A DNA stretch of 64,000 nt from the NCBI GenBank assembly GCA_037447655.1, contig JBBHKE010002761.1, positions 22,260-86,259 of the forward strand. The letters are read 5' to 3'. This DNA is from Zygnema cylindricum. Its lineage: Eukaryota; Streptophyta; Zygnematophyceae; Zygnematales; Zygnemataceae. Positions 1 through 9,049 of the stretch are shown here, piece after piece; position 1 is the first letter of the stretch; every line of letters begins with the position of its first letter. A program made the position numbers and the translations under genes. The notes beneath the pieces were generated by a model. That model was not told the origin of the DNA. It worked only from the letters and a program-made list of their open reading frames with translations, and did no database searches.

Positions 1-892
1 ATTACCAAAGCCATGGGCATCTCAGGAAAAAAAAGCAAAGCACGACAAGTTAGTTCTTCCAAGAATATGGTGTGAGACATTAGAGGCAAAGTCAAACTTG
101 TTGCTTTATGAATATTCCGACCGAGCAAGGGTGCTCGACCGAAGAGAATATAGTACGGGCTGAAATTAGCCAAGCTAGCCTGTACGGACATCCGGTATCC
201 CATGGTGATATAGCCCAATGATTTGTCTTAGACAGAGATGTGTTTCTCCAAACAATGCTTTTGGAGAGCAAGCTTAAAAGTATGGACAGCTCGTTCCGCC
301 AAGCCATCGGCTTATGGGTGATCACGACTCGTCGGGCGATAATCAATTAAACCTTCATCCAACATCTCTTGAAATTCCCCTGGAACTCCCAACCCTAGTC
401 CGTAAGAACCTCCGCAGAGGCTCCGTAACGCATGAGAACGTGCTCTTTAAAAGCAACACTGGTCAATTTAGTGGTCTTGTGGGGAAGAGCAACCACCTCT
501 ACCCACTTGCTAAAATTTTCTATCATAATCATAATGTATTGTTTCCCCTTTCGGGATAAGGGAATCGGTCCGGCGTGATCCACGAACTAGCGATAGAACA
601 ATCCTCTGATGGGCAATGGCTATAGAGACACTTGCCGATTAGAGAAAGAGGTACGTAACATATCGCATGTGGCGCATTTGTGAAGAATGGCCGCCATATC
701 CGCTTGCATTTCGGACCACCAATAGCGTGCTTCTACAAGGCTCAAAGTGCGCTTAGTCATGTATTGTCCGAGCTCTGTATGTTTCTGCTCAATCAAGGAC
801 AAACGCTCGATTGGCTGGGGGATATGCCGATGACTTCTGTCGTCAACAATCGAACTAAAGATCCGCCGAGCCACAAATAATTTTTGGCTCGT
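1..892 (-). pseudogene. Ty3/gypsy integrase, zinc-binding and core domains (broken)
   Basis: The element's integrase inserts the cDNA into host DNA. On the minus strand, 874-620 encodes the N-terminal zinc-binding region ending in HKCATC, with the typical spacing ahead of the core. 583-395 encodes the start of the core, with DHAGPIPLSRKGKQYIMIMI carrying the first catalytic Asp in its normal context. 346-1 holds the rest, including HPQADGLAER, the conserved segment around the third catalytic residue, in another frame. Several frameshifts and stops separate the pieces. One histidine of the zinc site appears replaced by Gln (HTELGQ). The domain is cut by the window edge. Confidence 0.85.
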
Positions 893-1633
893 TTTTTTAC
901 TCGGTCTTCCTCCTCAGCGGTAGTACCGGGCCTAAAGGTTTGAGAGGAGAGGAAGAGGATTAATGGGCCGTCGCGCCACGAATTTGTGGTCGGCCGACGG
1001 TGAGAAATAGAAAAGAGACAGTAAGTGATATAGGAACCAACCAACATGGCCATTACCTCGTCCTCGTCGAAATCTTGCCGGACCCCGTTATCGGTGGTCC
1101 GAGGTAGTGGATTCCGGGAAATCCCGTCGGCGTTCAAGCTTAACAAACCAGGCCGATGGATGATCTCAAACGTCGTACTCTTGTAAAATCAAAGCCCATC
1201 GGGCAAGCTTCCCTGAAATTTTATCATTGGTCATCAACCAATGAAGGGGTTGATGGTTAGTTAGGACCGTGAATGGCTTGCCGTAAAGATAATGTCGAAA
1301 ATGAACAATACCTCATACTGCGGCGAGACATTCACCCTCGTAACTACTGTAATTAGATTCAGCTCGGTTATTGCTCTGGCTGGCGTATACCACTACGTAT
1401 TCCTCTCTATTCAACTCTCTTTGCATTAAAATAGCCACAATGCCAGGCTTCCAAAAATACGTTTGTAGGCAAAAGGGAAGCTTGTTGTTAGGAGGTCGAA
1501 TAATGGGAGCGCTGGAAAGGGAGGTTTTCAGTTTTTGAAACGCTTCTACTTGGGCGGGTCCCCAAACAAAAAGCACTTCTTTTTTGAGAAGGTCGTTAAA
1601 GGGAGAAGTAATCGTACAAAAATTCAGTACAAA
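893..1633 (-). pseudogene. Ty3/gypsy RNase H and connection to integrase (broken)
   Basis: RNase H degrades the RNA of the RNA/DNA hybrid during reverse transcription. Minus-strand 1576-1313 encodes the start of the domain (PAQVEAFQKLK, then YASQSNNRAESNYSSYEGE, the usual SR.L..AE.NYS..E.E pattern). It continues in frame-shifted pieces through HYLYGKPFTVLTNHQPL and ends with the tether LSLNADGISR (usually N..ADALSR) near 1146. The first catalytic Asp segment is altered (QTYFWKPGIVAILMQ, where the family usually has QTDAS). The copy is non-functional. Confidence 0.85.
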
Positions 1634-2398
1634 TCAACAGTAATAATTGGCTAGTCTAAGAAAAGCCCTCAAACTAGTGAGATATGTAGGGGCTAGCAGT
1701 TTGGTGATAGCCTCTACCTTAGCTTCCAAGGGAGTGATGCCCTCAGCTGAAATAAAATGCCCGAGATAGGGCACTCCCTCTGCACCAAAAGTACACTTTG
1801 CTGGGTGACACTTCAGCCCGACTTTCTTTAACTCTGTGAGAACCCACTCAATATGACGGGCGTGCTCCTCCACCGTGGCGGAAGCGATTATCAAGTCATC
1901 AATGTAGCACCAAGCGAATTTTCATCCACCCAGCACTGAATCAATGACTTTCTGAAACATAGCGGGTGCGTTTTTAAGACCGAAGGCCATGACTGCCCAT
2001 TCCCGCCGACCATCACTACCCCAAAATGCAGTTTTATGTCGATCTCTTTCCTCGATTTCAATATGGTTATACCCTTGACGTAAGTCAAGAATGCTAAAAA
2101 ACTTCGCACCACCTACATGGTCAAATATTTCCTTCGCTAGAGGCATAGGGTGGCGGTCTTGAGCAGTCCGGGCATTGAGCTCTCGGTAGTCCCCACACAT
2201 TCTTCGCTCAGTAAAATTTCCGTTGAAATCTTTCTTCCTAGGCATGACTAAGGGGGCGTCAAAGGTGGAATCTGACCGATAGATTAGACCAGCTTCTTCC
2301 AATTCTGCGCATCTTTTGTCCACGATCTCCCATTCCATTTCAGAGAGACGATGTTTCAGCTTAAAGATAGGTCGATTGTCTTCAAGGTCGATTGACAT
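1634..2398 (-). pseudogene. Ty3/gypsy reverse transcriptase
   Basis: RNA-dependent DNA polymerase of the gypsy element. Minus 2398-1922 is open for 158 codons and covers fingers and palm: PLVMPRKKD, CGDYRELN, FSILDLRQGYNHIEI (motif A Asp) and GLKNAPAMFQ. A TGA at 1922-1924 interrupts the frame. After it, at 1895-1906, is YIDD, the catalytic metal-binding motif, in the same frame. The thumb follows (KCHPAKCTFG, PYLGHFIS) to LANYY, where a further stop falls exactly where the family has Arg (CGA to TGA). The order relative to RNase H and integrase is normal. Confidence 0.92.
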
Positions 2399-2860
2399 TT
2401 TGTAAGTAGAATACGTCCAAGGTCATTCATGGAGAAAGCAAATAAGTGTATATAACGGGTGATTATGTCACTTAATAGTGCATATTATGCCTTTGTGAAA
2501 CTGGAACCGAACTTCCACTTAGGCGTCTCAAGTCTCTTGGTAGTGAAGGCTTCCTTCGCCTAAGCGAATGCGATTTGCTCATCGACGATGAGAGAGTGGC
2601 CTAACTCGTATTTTATTTGTGTCTGCTGCATGCAGTTCACCCACTCGTGCTAGCTCCGAGTGGGATATGCGGCTGTCCAATGTGGGACCGGCGAGGCAGA
2701 AGGGAAAGGGGTGGACTGAGCAACGGTATAGGCTAGAATCTCCCATGACATGTGACTAAGGTTAAGGAAATCGTAGATTGTGATATCCGAAGGAGCCGGA
2801 GTCCAAGATGGAAAGAGAGAAACTAAACTGGATTACCCCGAAGGCCTAGGGAAGCCCGAG
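2399..2860 (-). other. Spacer between methyltransferase and reverse transcriptase
   Basis: About 460 bases of the gypsy element lie between the last methyltransferase motif and the start of RT. I see no recognisable domain or long open frame. It may hold the end of the methyltransferase plus a linker or a decayed protease-RT junction. Confidence 0.4.
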
Positions 2861-3710
2861 AAAGACTAGTCTTTGATGATGGTGTGTGATCCCCCCCTAA
2901 TTGATTGCGACGGATGATTATTTGTGTACCGACCAGCTGCTAGACCCAGACCTAAAACAAATGACAAGAAATGAGGGTCCATGACTCTACCTAGCAGTGT
3001 GCACCTCTTTCGTTCTGTAAGGCCGATGGCAGCAATAGTGCCAATTATAAAATGCATTAGATGCTCCCTCTCTGTGGCAGTAAGCTCCTCTAACTTCCGT
3101 GTGACAGTGTTTTGGAGCATGCCTAAACCAGTATGCGAGTATGCGTGTCAATTAGGATAAGAAACCAAGGAAGGAATGAACTTCGGTGGTTGACCGACTA
3201 CATTGTTGTGGTAGTTAGGAGGATAGTCTGGGAAGACGCATGTTAAGACTTGGTGAAAGGGAAGCAAGGTGGTCTTAATGTCTACAATGGGAGGTCTTAT
3301 GGACAGATTAGCCTCACGAAGACGACCGACATCGATTAGGTTCGTCCATTTGGAGCGAACTCAATGAGCCAGTGACCCATGCCGAGCGGCATCAATTATT
3401 AAAGGCGGTCCAATTAGGTGTTCAATATGCTTATAATCAGCCAAAACCACGGGCAATGGATCATTATAAGCGAACACGTTTTCCAAAATATATTCGACAG
3501 GCCGGTCTTTAGTTTGGAGAAAATCAAGGATCCTGAGAAGTTCAAAAAATAATTTTGTACGGTGATCCGCCAAACAAAGACTTTTGCAAGCTCGAGACAT
3601 GCCTTAGCACTCCCACCCCTCGAAAACAAGGTTTATCTGCTCCACATCCCATAGGTGGTGGTTACTAAGGATGGGGATGTCTTGTGGAAGGGTCGTGTGC
3701 ATATGCAAAT
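2861..3710 (-). pseudogene. C5-cytosine DNA methyltransferase, C-terminal part (motifs IV-X), inside gypsy element
   Basis: This half carries the catalytic and target-recognition side of a C5-cytosine methyltransferase. Read on the minus strand: motif IV as GWEC with the candidate catalytic Cys at 3607-3609, then a TAA at 3604-3606 where a Gln (WECQ) would be expected, then SRACKSLCLADHRTKLFF. Next come motif VI as ILENV (ENV codons at 3475-3483), then GPPLIIDAARHGSLAH and a motif VIII-like VRSKWTNL interrupted by TGA at the Arg. Last is a motif IX/X-like block, TATEREHLMHFIIGTIAA then LTERKRCTLLGRVMD (3120-2866). The WEC(Q) form differs from the common PCQ motif. The N-terminal half lies beyond the nested copia element. 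Three stops make this copy inactive. Confidence 0.82.
3706..3710. repeat. Target-site duplication of element A (left copy)
   Basis: CAAAT directly before the LTR start TGTTGATATT; the partner copy is at 7989-7993, overlapping the CA that would end the LTR. Deleting the element and one copy rejoins the methyltransferase frame. Confidence 0.65.
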
Positions 3711-4883
3711 TGTTGATATTTGAGTATTTTCTAGGTCTTTATAGAAAAAGAGCAAATGCAGTCTGTCCCTGACTCCCTTCTCTAAGCCCCCACACTTGTT
3801 GTAGTCACTGAAGGCTTGATAGGGAGCTAAAGCCATGGCTGCTAATCCTCACTAGATAAGACATGGGGTGGATTAGATATATACTAAAAGTTAATTGACG
3901 GGCCCAGGAATTGATCTTAGTACCTGCCGTCCATCAATTTCATTTAGACGTTAGCTCTAACAGTTAGGCATAGGATACATATTAGTATGTATAGGATTAG
4001 ATAAATATATAAATTGTCACAGGTAGATTAATTGGTTTAACAGCGAATAGATACTTAGTGCATCGATACAGTTTGATTTAGTAGGCAGTACGGTACGCGG
4101 AGAGAACGGATACCGCGCATTTGTTTCAATAGGGAAACAAATACTGCGCGTCGAAGTTCAGCGGCTAGGATTATAGCCGGTTTTGATCGGACGGCCGCGA
4201 TAGGCGCCGCGATCACAGAAAAGGTACTTTTGGCGTTTTACGGTATTTGCCACGTCAGATGACACGTGGCGTGATAACATTAGATTACGGGAATTTCGAA
4301 GATTACAGGAACTAATCCTGAATTGACGCGTGTCGACATTTTGGCCATGTCGTACAATGGCCGTACAGAAAGTACACCGGCACCTGTACTTTTCTGTACA
4401 ACACAAAAAATCGATTGGTGTCGTACTTCAGTAGATAGAGTTTTAGAGAGGGAATAGGACTTAGAAATTTTTTGGTAAGAAGCTACCTCTCCCAGAGAGC
4501 ACCTTCAATAAATAGCAAACTTTGGCCAGCCATAACAATAAATTTACTTGACCATTTTCAGTGATTCTTTTTGCTTCGGACTCAAGGTAGTCCACGCTAC
4601 ACAGGGGTGTAGTCGGTGAGAGTATTTTGTCTGCCAGGGTGGTTGCATTTCTAAGGGAAAGTCAAAGTGGGTGAATGTGTCCAAATCTCATATTCTAACT
4701 TTGCATTCTGTGGTGGAACTGAGCACAGAAAAAGTGTTATTTCACAAGGGTGAATCTATATTGGGGTTCTGACTGTCAAGGGGTCAGTCACTTGGGTTTA
4801 TATTAACTTGGAGTCGGCACTATCTAGATTACCTTCTTTTGGATCTGCATACTCTGGGGGCCAATGGAGGTCTTACAGTTTCA
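3711..4883 (+). repeat. 5' LTR of copia element A
   Basis: Starts TGTTGATATTTGAG and ends TTTCA immediately before the primer-binding site. It matches 6903-7990 along its length and is related to the LTRs of element B. It includes the conserved hairpin at about 3898-3940, a degenerate TATA region near 4507, and the Gag start codon at 4864. Confidence 0.9.
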
Positions 4884-4896
4884 GGTTATGGGCCCA
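4884..4896 (+). promoter_or_regulatory. Primer-binding site, anticodon arm of initiator tRNA-Met (element A)
   Basis: GGTTATGGGCCCA lies directly after the LTR. Its core GTTATGGGCCCA is the complement of the anticodon region TGGGCCCATAAC of eukaryotic initiator tRNA-Met, as for Drosophila copia, which uses a cleaved 5' half of that tRNA as primer. Confidence 0.75.
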
Positions 4897-5690
4897 CCAT
4901 CTAGTGTGCCTATGTTCGATGGAACATACTTCAGTTATTGGGAGTTTACAATGGCGGGATTGCTTTTCGAGAAGCACTTATGGGGAATTACTTTGGGACA
5001 ATTGAGATGTCCGCCACCTAGCATTGGAGGAGCTTACTATGGAGATTCATCTGAGGCTGCCCAGAATATCAACCGGAGTTCAGTTGCAACGGAAGGTGAA
5101 GGGAAAAATCTTTCCGTGGATGGGGAAATAGGGGAGAAGGAAAAAGGGACACCTATGTTGAGGGGAGCTAGGCTCTCAGCTATGGTACCACATGTAGGGA
5201 TTAAAACTGAAGAAAATGACAGGAAAATATGAGAATACAAAAACACTATAGCAAAACATCTCATACTTAGATATGTGTCTAAGTCGATAGCTATCACTCT
5301 TTTAAGTCTAACCAAGTCTTCACAGATATGGGAAGCACTAATTCAGATTTATAAGAGTGAGACTATTTAAAGGCAGCAATTAGTAAAACAGGAAATAGAG
5401 GCCTACGTTTATAAAGGCGGTAGCATGATAGAGTTTTGCAATGATATTGCTACGTATATGTTGAGCTTACTAGTGCGGGATATGTAGAATCTGAGGAGAG
5501 TAAGATTAATACACTAATTATGAAACTCCCAGATGAGTAGGAAAACATCATTTGTCATATGTAGGCAATGGATGGCTCCTCATGGACTTGGAGCTTTACC
5601 ATGGGGATAATTCTTGTGAGGGAAAGCACTTTGGAGTTTCGTAGGGGAAGGGACAGGATCAATGCATTTTCAGCTAGTGGTGATTGGCGG

Positions 5691-5802
5691 AAGCGTGATG
5701 AGAGGAACGGGGGTGACGAGCGAAAGCGTGATGAGAGAAACGGTGGTGACAAGTGCAAGCATGATGAGAGGAACGGTGGTGACGAGCGAGAGCGTGATGA
5801 GA
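5691..5802 (+). repeat. 33-bp tandem repeat in Gag of element A
   Basis: About three and a half copies of a 33-bp unit encode KRDERNGGDER-like segments just ahead of the zinc knuckle. The unit is a multiple of three and keeps the frame. Element B has a shorter version near 32400-32460. Confidence 0.85.
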
Positions 5803-6245
5803 GAAAGAAAGACAAAGGTAAACCTTATCCGAACTTTGGTGGAAAGAGAGGGAGAGGAAAAGAAAGGGGAGATTTGAAAAAGGGGGTTTGCTTCTTTTGT
5901 AGGGAACCGGGTCATTATATGGAGGAATGCCCTTGTTTGGAAAAACTTAGAAGTTGGAATGTGGATGAGGAGGAAGAAGGGGAAGAGGAGAAAGAGGATG
6001 AAGATATTTTAGAGCTTTTCCGGATTAGTAGTAGGGGGAAGAGAGAAAAGCACACAGTAATTGCACGAAGGCAACAGTGTGCTTTTGGAGGTATAAGGGA
6101 AGTAAAGAGAGAGGAGGTACTTGAGGATGTCGAGGAGTATAGATTGTATGACTTAGAAATGAGAAAGTCAGTTCTAGGATCCATAAGTGAAAACGGGAAA
6201 GATAAAATTAATGAGGATAATTTTTTTGATAATAGGGAAACATAA

Positions 6246-6770
6246 AACTGGTCGGAAAGGGAGACTTCAACGGATTCCGAGGAAAGGGGAGAAGTGAAAC
6301 TCGAAGAGGTTTTAAAGGTTAGGGGAGAAGAGAAATATTTGATTAAAGGTTTAGGGGAGAAGAAATATTTATTGGGAATTAAATTAGAAAGTAATAGTGG
6401 AAAGAATTCCATGGGAGAGAGTGAGGGAAGTTCAGAAAATGGGGTAATTATCATGGATAAAAACATGAGTACGAAAGATGTAGATCTTATGAGGAACTTA
6501 GTGGGGACTAGTGTTTTTGGGGAATATTTGGGGGTGGATGGATTTGACATCACTACTTGGTGTGATGTCACTTGTGAAGATGTGCCTGTAAAAGGGTTAT
6601 CATCCGGATATGTGTTGTAGGTAGGGGATGGGGCTGACTATTGGATATGCAAAGGGGAAAGTAGATTCTGGTTGAATGAAAAACAGAGGAGGTGGATAAA
6701 ATCTTTGATCGGATTTATGATAAGTGAGGTGCTAAATGAAATGTGTGATGCAATTATTATTTCAGTTCAT
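6246..6770 (+). pseudogene. Remnant of copia Pol C-terminus in element A
   Basis: After Gag, the interior keeps short stretches resembling the RT/RNase H end of element G: KYLLGIKLES (KYILGIQVEK in G) at about 6352, and DGFDITTWCDVTCEDVPVK then SSGYVL at 6536-6617 (ITTWSDASYGNAPMRRCTS then YVLY in D). The polymerase palm, integrase and protease are missing. This indicates an internal deletion of a full-length ancestor. Confidence 0.65.
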
Positions 6771-6902
6771 CTAATGCATTGTTTTAAATACGAGAGTATT
6801 TTTCTTAAGTTTTATAAAAGGAAAAGAAAAAGGAAATAGGGGAAGGAGTGTTTGTTTATTTGTTTGTAAGAGTTGAAAAAGTAGACTAGAAAATAAAGGG
6901 AG

Positions 6903-7990
6903 TGTTGATATTTGAGTATTTTCTAGGTCTTTATAGAAAAAGAGCAAAGGCAGTCTGTCCCTGACTCCCTTCTCCAAGCCCCCACACTTGTTGTAGTCAC
7001 TGAAGGCTTGATAGGGAGCTAGAGCCATGGTTGCCTAATGCTCACTAGAGAAGACATGGGGTGGATTAGATATATACTAAAAGTTAATTGACGGACCCAA
7101 GAATTGATCTTGGTACCTGCCGTCCGTTAATTTCATTTAGACGTTAGCTCTAACCGTTAGGCGTAGGATACATATTAATATGTATTTCATTTGATAAATA
7201 TATAAATTGTCACATGTAGATTAATTCGTTTAACGTCGAATATATACTTAGTGCATCGAATTTCAGCGGCTTGCATTATAGCCGGTTTTGATCGGACGGC
7301 CGCGATAGGCGCCGCGATCACAGAAAAGGTACTTTTGGCGTTTTACGGTATTTGCCACGTCAGATGACACGTGGCGTGATAACATTGGATTACGGGAATT
7401 TCAGAGATTACATGAACTAATCTTGATTTGACGCGTGTCGACATTTTGGCCATGTCGTACAATGGCCGTACAGAAAGTACACCGGCACCAGTACTTTTCT
7501 GTACGTCACACTAATTTGATAGGTGTCGTACTTTAGTAGATAGAGTTTTAGAGAGGGAATATGACTTAGAAATTTTTTAGTAAGTAGCTGCCTCTCCCAG
7601 AGAGCACCTTGTATAAATGGCAAACTTTGGCCAGCCATAACAATAAATTTACTTGACCATTTTCAGTGATTCTTTTTGTTGCAGACTCAAGGGAGTCCAC
7701 GCTACGCATGTGTGTAGTAGGTCAGAGTTTTTTGTCTGCCACGGTGGCTGCATTTCTAAGGGAAAGTCAAAGTGGGTGAATGTGTCCAAATCTCATATTC
7801 TAACTTTGCATTCTGTGGTGGAACTGAGCACACAAAAAGTGTTATTTCACAAGGGGGAATCTATATTAGGGTTCTAACTGTCAAGGGGAAAGTCACTTGG
7901 GTTTATATTAACTTGGAGTCGGCACTATCTAGATTAGCTTCTTTTGGATCTGCATACTCTAAGGGCCAATGGAGGTCTCAGAGTTTTACA
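6903..7990 (+). repeat. 3' LTR of copia element A
   Basis: Begins TGTTGATATT after the purine-rich tract AAAATAAAGGGAG (about 6890-6902), the expected polypurine tract. It matches 3711-4883 and ends GAGTTTTACA. Confidence 0.9.
7612..7618 (+). promoter_or_regulatory. LTR TATA box (element A, 3' LTR)
   Basis: TATAAAT follows a conserved CTCTCCCAGAGAGCAC segment. The same place in element B has TATAAAA (31208-31214 and 34222-34228). This is likely the core promoter of the LTR. Confidence 0.55.
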
Positions 7991-7993
7991 AAT

Positions 7994-8235
7994 AAGCAAA
8001 CTTTGGAAGCAGTTGTGGATACTGGGAATGTAAGAGATTGCAGTAATGGAATTGTGCCTTTTTAGCTATATCATCTATTTCCACTGTATAATAGTGACGA
8101 ATGAGAAGTCCATTCCGTAAACATCACTGTAGAGAAGTTTTGATCCCAGCAAATAAGTCTAAAATAATGACCCCGTTCGTATGAGGACTCAAATGTACAG
8201 GCTTCCAATTAATAGGGAGGAACCCCGAAGGATTG
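7994..8235 (-). pseudogene. C5-cytosine DNA methyltransferase, N-terminal part (motif I, SAM binding)
   Basis: Minus strand from about 8235: a lead-in NWKPVHLSPHTNG, then VIILDLFAGIKTSLQ with the DLFAG of SAM-binding motif I at about 8142-8163. A TGA follows, then HYYTVEIDDIAKKAQFHY, matching motif II (acidic residue that binds the SAM ribose) and the spacing of C5 methyltransferases. The reading continues to LLPKFAYL at the copia insertion point and resumes in the same frame at 3710 on the other side of element A. The N-terminal border with the protease region is unclear because of a frame change near 8230. Confidence 0.8.
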
Positions 8236-8870
8236 GTAGCTTCTGGAGGAATGGGAAGGTAGGTGTTAAATGTATAGGTAATGTAGACTTATAGATTTGG
8301 TCCAATGTGTCGGAATCGATAAGGAATCCCGGTTCGGCAAAGAGCTCGGGTAAGGGAGAACTATCTGGTATGATTTCTTCGGCCGAAAGAGAGAGGAAAA
8401 TTTCCTCCCCAACGGAGTTCCCCAAAAATGCGTGGAGAGCCGTAGCCGAGTGAGCCATAGTGGGCAAAGGTCGGCGGGTTGAAATGAGAGGGAGGCAGAT
8501 TTTGCGCTCCGGAAAGTGTGTCGGTGGGAAAGAAAATGTTTGGTCGTGCATGTCCACGCCACTGCCAATTTGGAATATAACGTCTTCACCCACCAAACAC
8601 TCATAGTCGTTACATTGAGTGACCAATGATCTGACGGAAATTTCAATGGACTTATTTTCGGTTCCTGTCTGAAACCAAAAGATGAGCGGGTCCTTTGTGG
8701 TTCCAAGGACCGGCTCCATGGTCCCAATCGAAGTAAGAAGGCAGGTAGCTGTCGCTTGAAGCTTGTTTGTTGTCAAACCAAGCTTGAGCGCAAATCCGGA
8801 TCTGAGCATCACGGGTTTGGCCCCGATGTCCATGAGAGGAAGAGTGGGGTGAACACCATTCAGTGAGAAT
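8236..8870 (-). pseudogene. Ty3/gypsy aspartic protease region
   Basis: The minus-strand frame open from 8833 begins MDIGAKPVMLRSGFALKLGL, which fits the flap-side start of a retropepsin-like domain (usually D-T/S-G-A). Here the middle residue is Ile, so the catalytic triad may be damaged. VTQCNDYECLVGEDVIFQIG follows (usually YDVLVG...VL...G), typical of this plant-type gypsy protease. The domain sits between gag and methyltransferase, as expected. The C-terminal 90 codons are not recognisable and may be linker. Protease identity is fairly sure, activity is not. Confidence 0.65.
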
Positions 8871-9049
8871 GATCCCCGAGAGTTATCAAGGAAACTGATA
8901 TGGGATCGAGATTACGACGCTCTTCCGTTTTAACCGGTTGAACCGCTGAAAGACTGCGGTTTACCTACAGAGCCCTCAAAGCAGCTGCTGCTACGACCTC
9001 ATCAACGAGGGGAAAGGCTTTTAGTACATCCTCCATCATCGCTGAAATA

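Larger units (their letters stand above)
4864..6245 (+). pseudogene. Copia Gag of element A
   Basis: Gag forms the virus-like particle. The start codon at 4864 lies inside the 5' LTR and the frame crosses the primer-binding site (MEVLQFQVMGPPSS), followed by FDGTYFSYWEFTM, the usual start of copia Gag. The frame is open to 5230, where TGA replaces the Trp kept in element B (IWEYKNT). The central part (5233-5567) contains further stops. The C-terminal part (5568-6245) is open and has a charged repeat and a CCHC knuckle, CFFCREPGHYMEEC, near 5890-5931, then an acidic tail. It is broken but clearly homologous to the Gags of B, D and G. Confidence 0.85.
3711..7993 (+). mobile_element. Ty1/copia-type element A, nested, Gag-only with Pol remnant
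   Basis: Two direct LTRs of about 1.1 kb (3711-4883 and 6903-7990) flank a 2.0 kb interior. The insertion splits the methyltransferase of the gypsy element. CAAAT occurs just before the 5' LTR (3706-3710) and again at 7989-7993, a plausible 5-bp target duplication. The interior has a Gag frame, a CCHC knuckle and a short remnant of the RT/RNase H end of Pol, but no protease, integrase or polymerase core. The element is therefore non-autonomous, resembling plant TR-GAG elements. The two LTRs differ visibly by substitutions and indels, so the insertion is not recent. Confidence 0.9.

Noticed and set aside
6771-7028. Frame MALAPYQAFSDYNK also present at 3633-3836 and 33323-33589
   Set aside because: It is the antisense of the copia LTR start, repeated because the LTR is repeated, not a gene.
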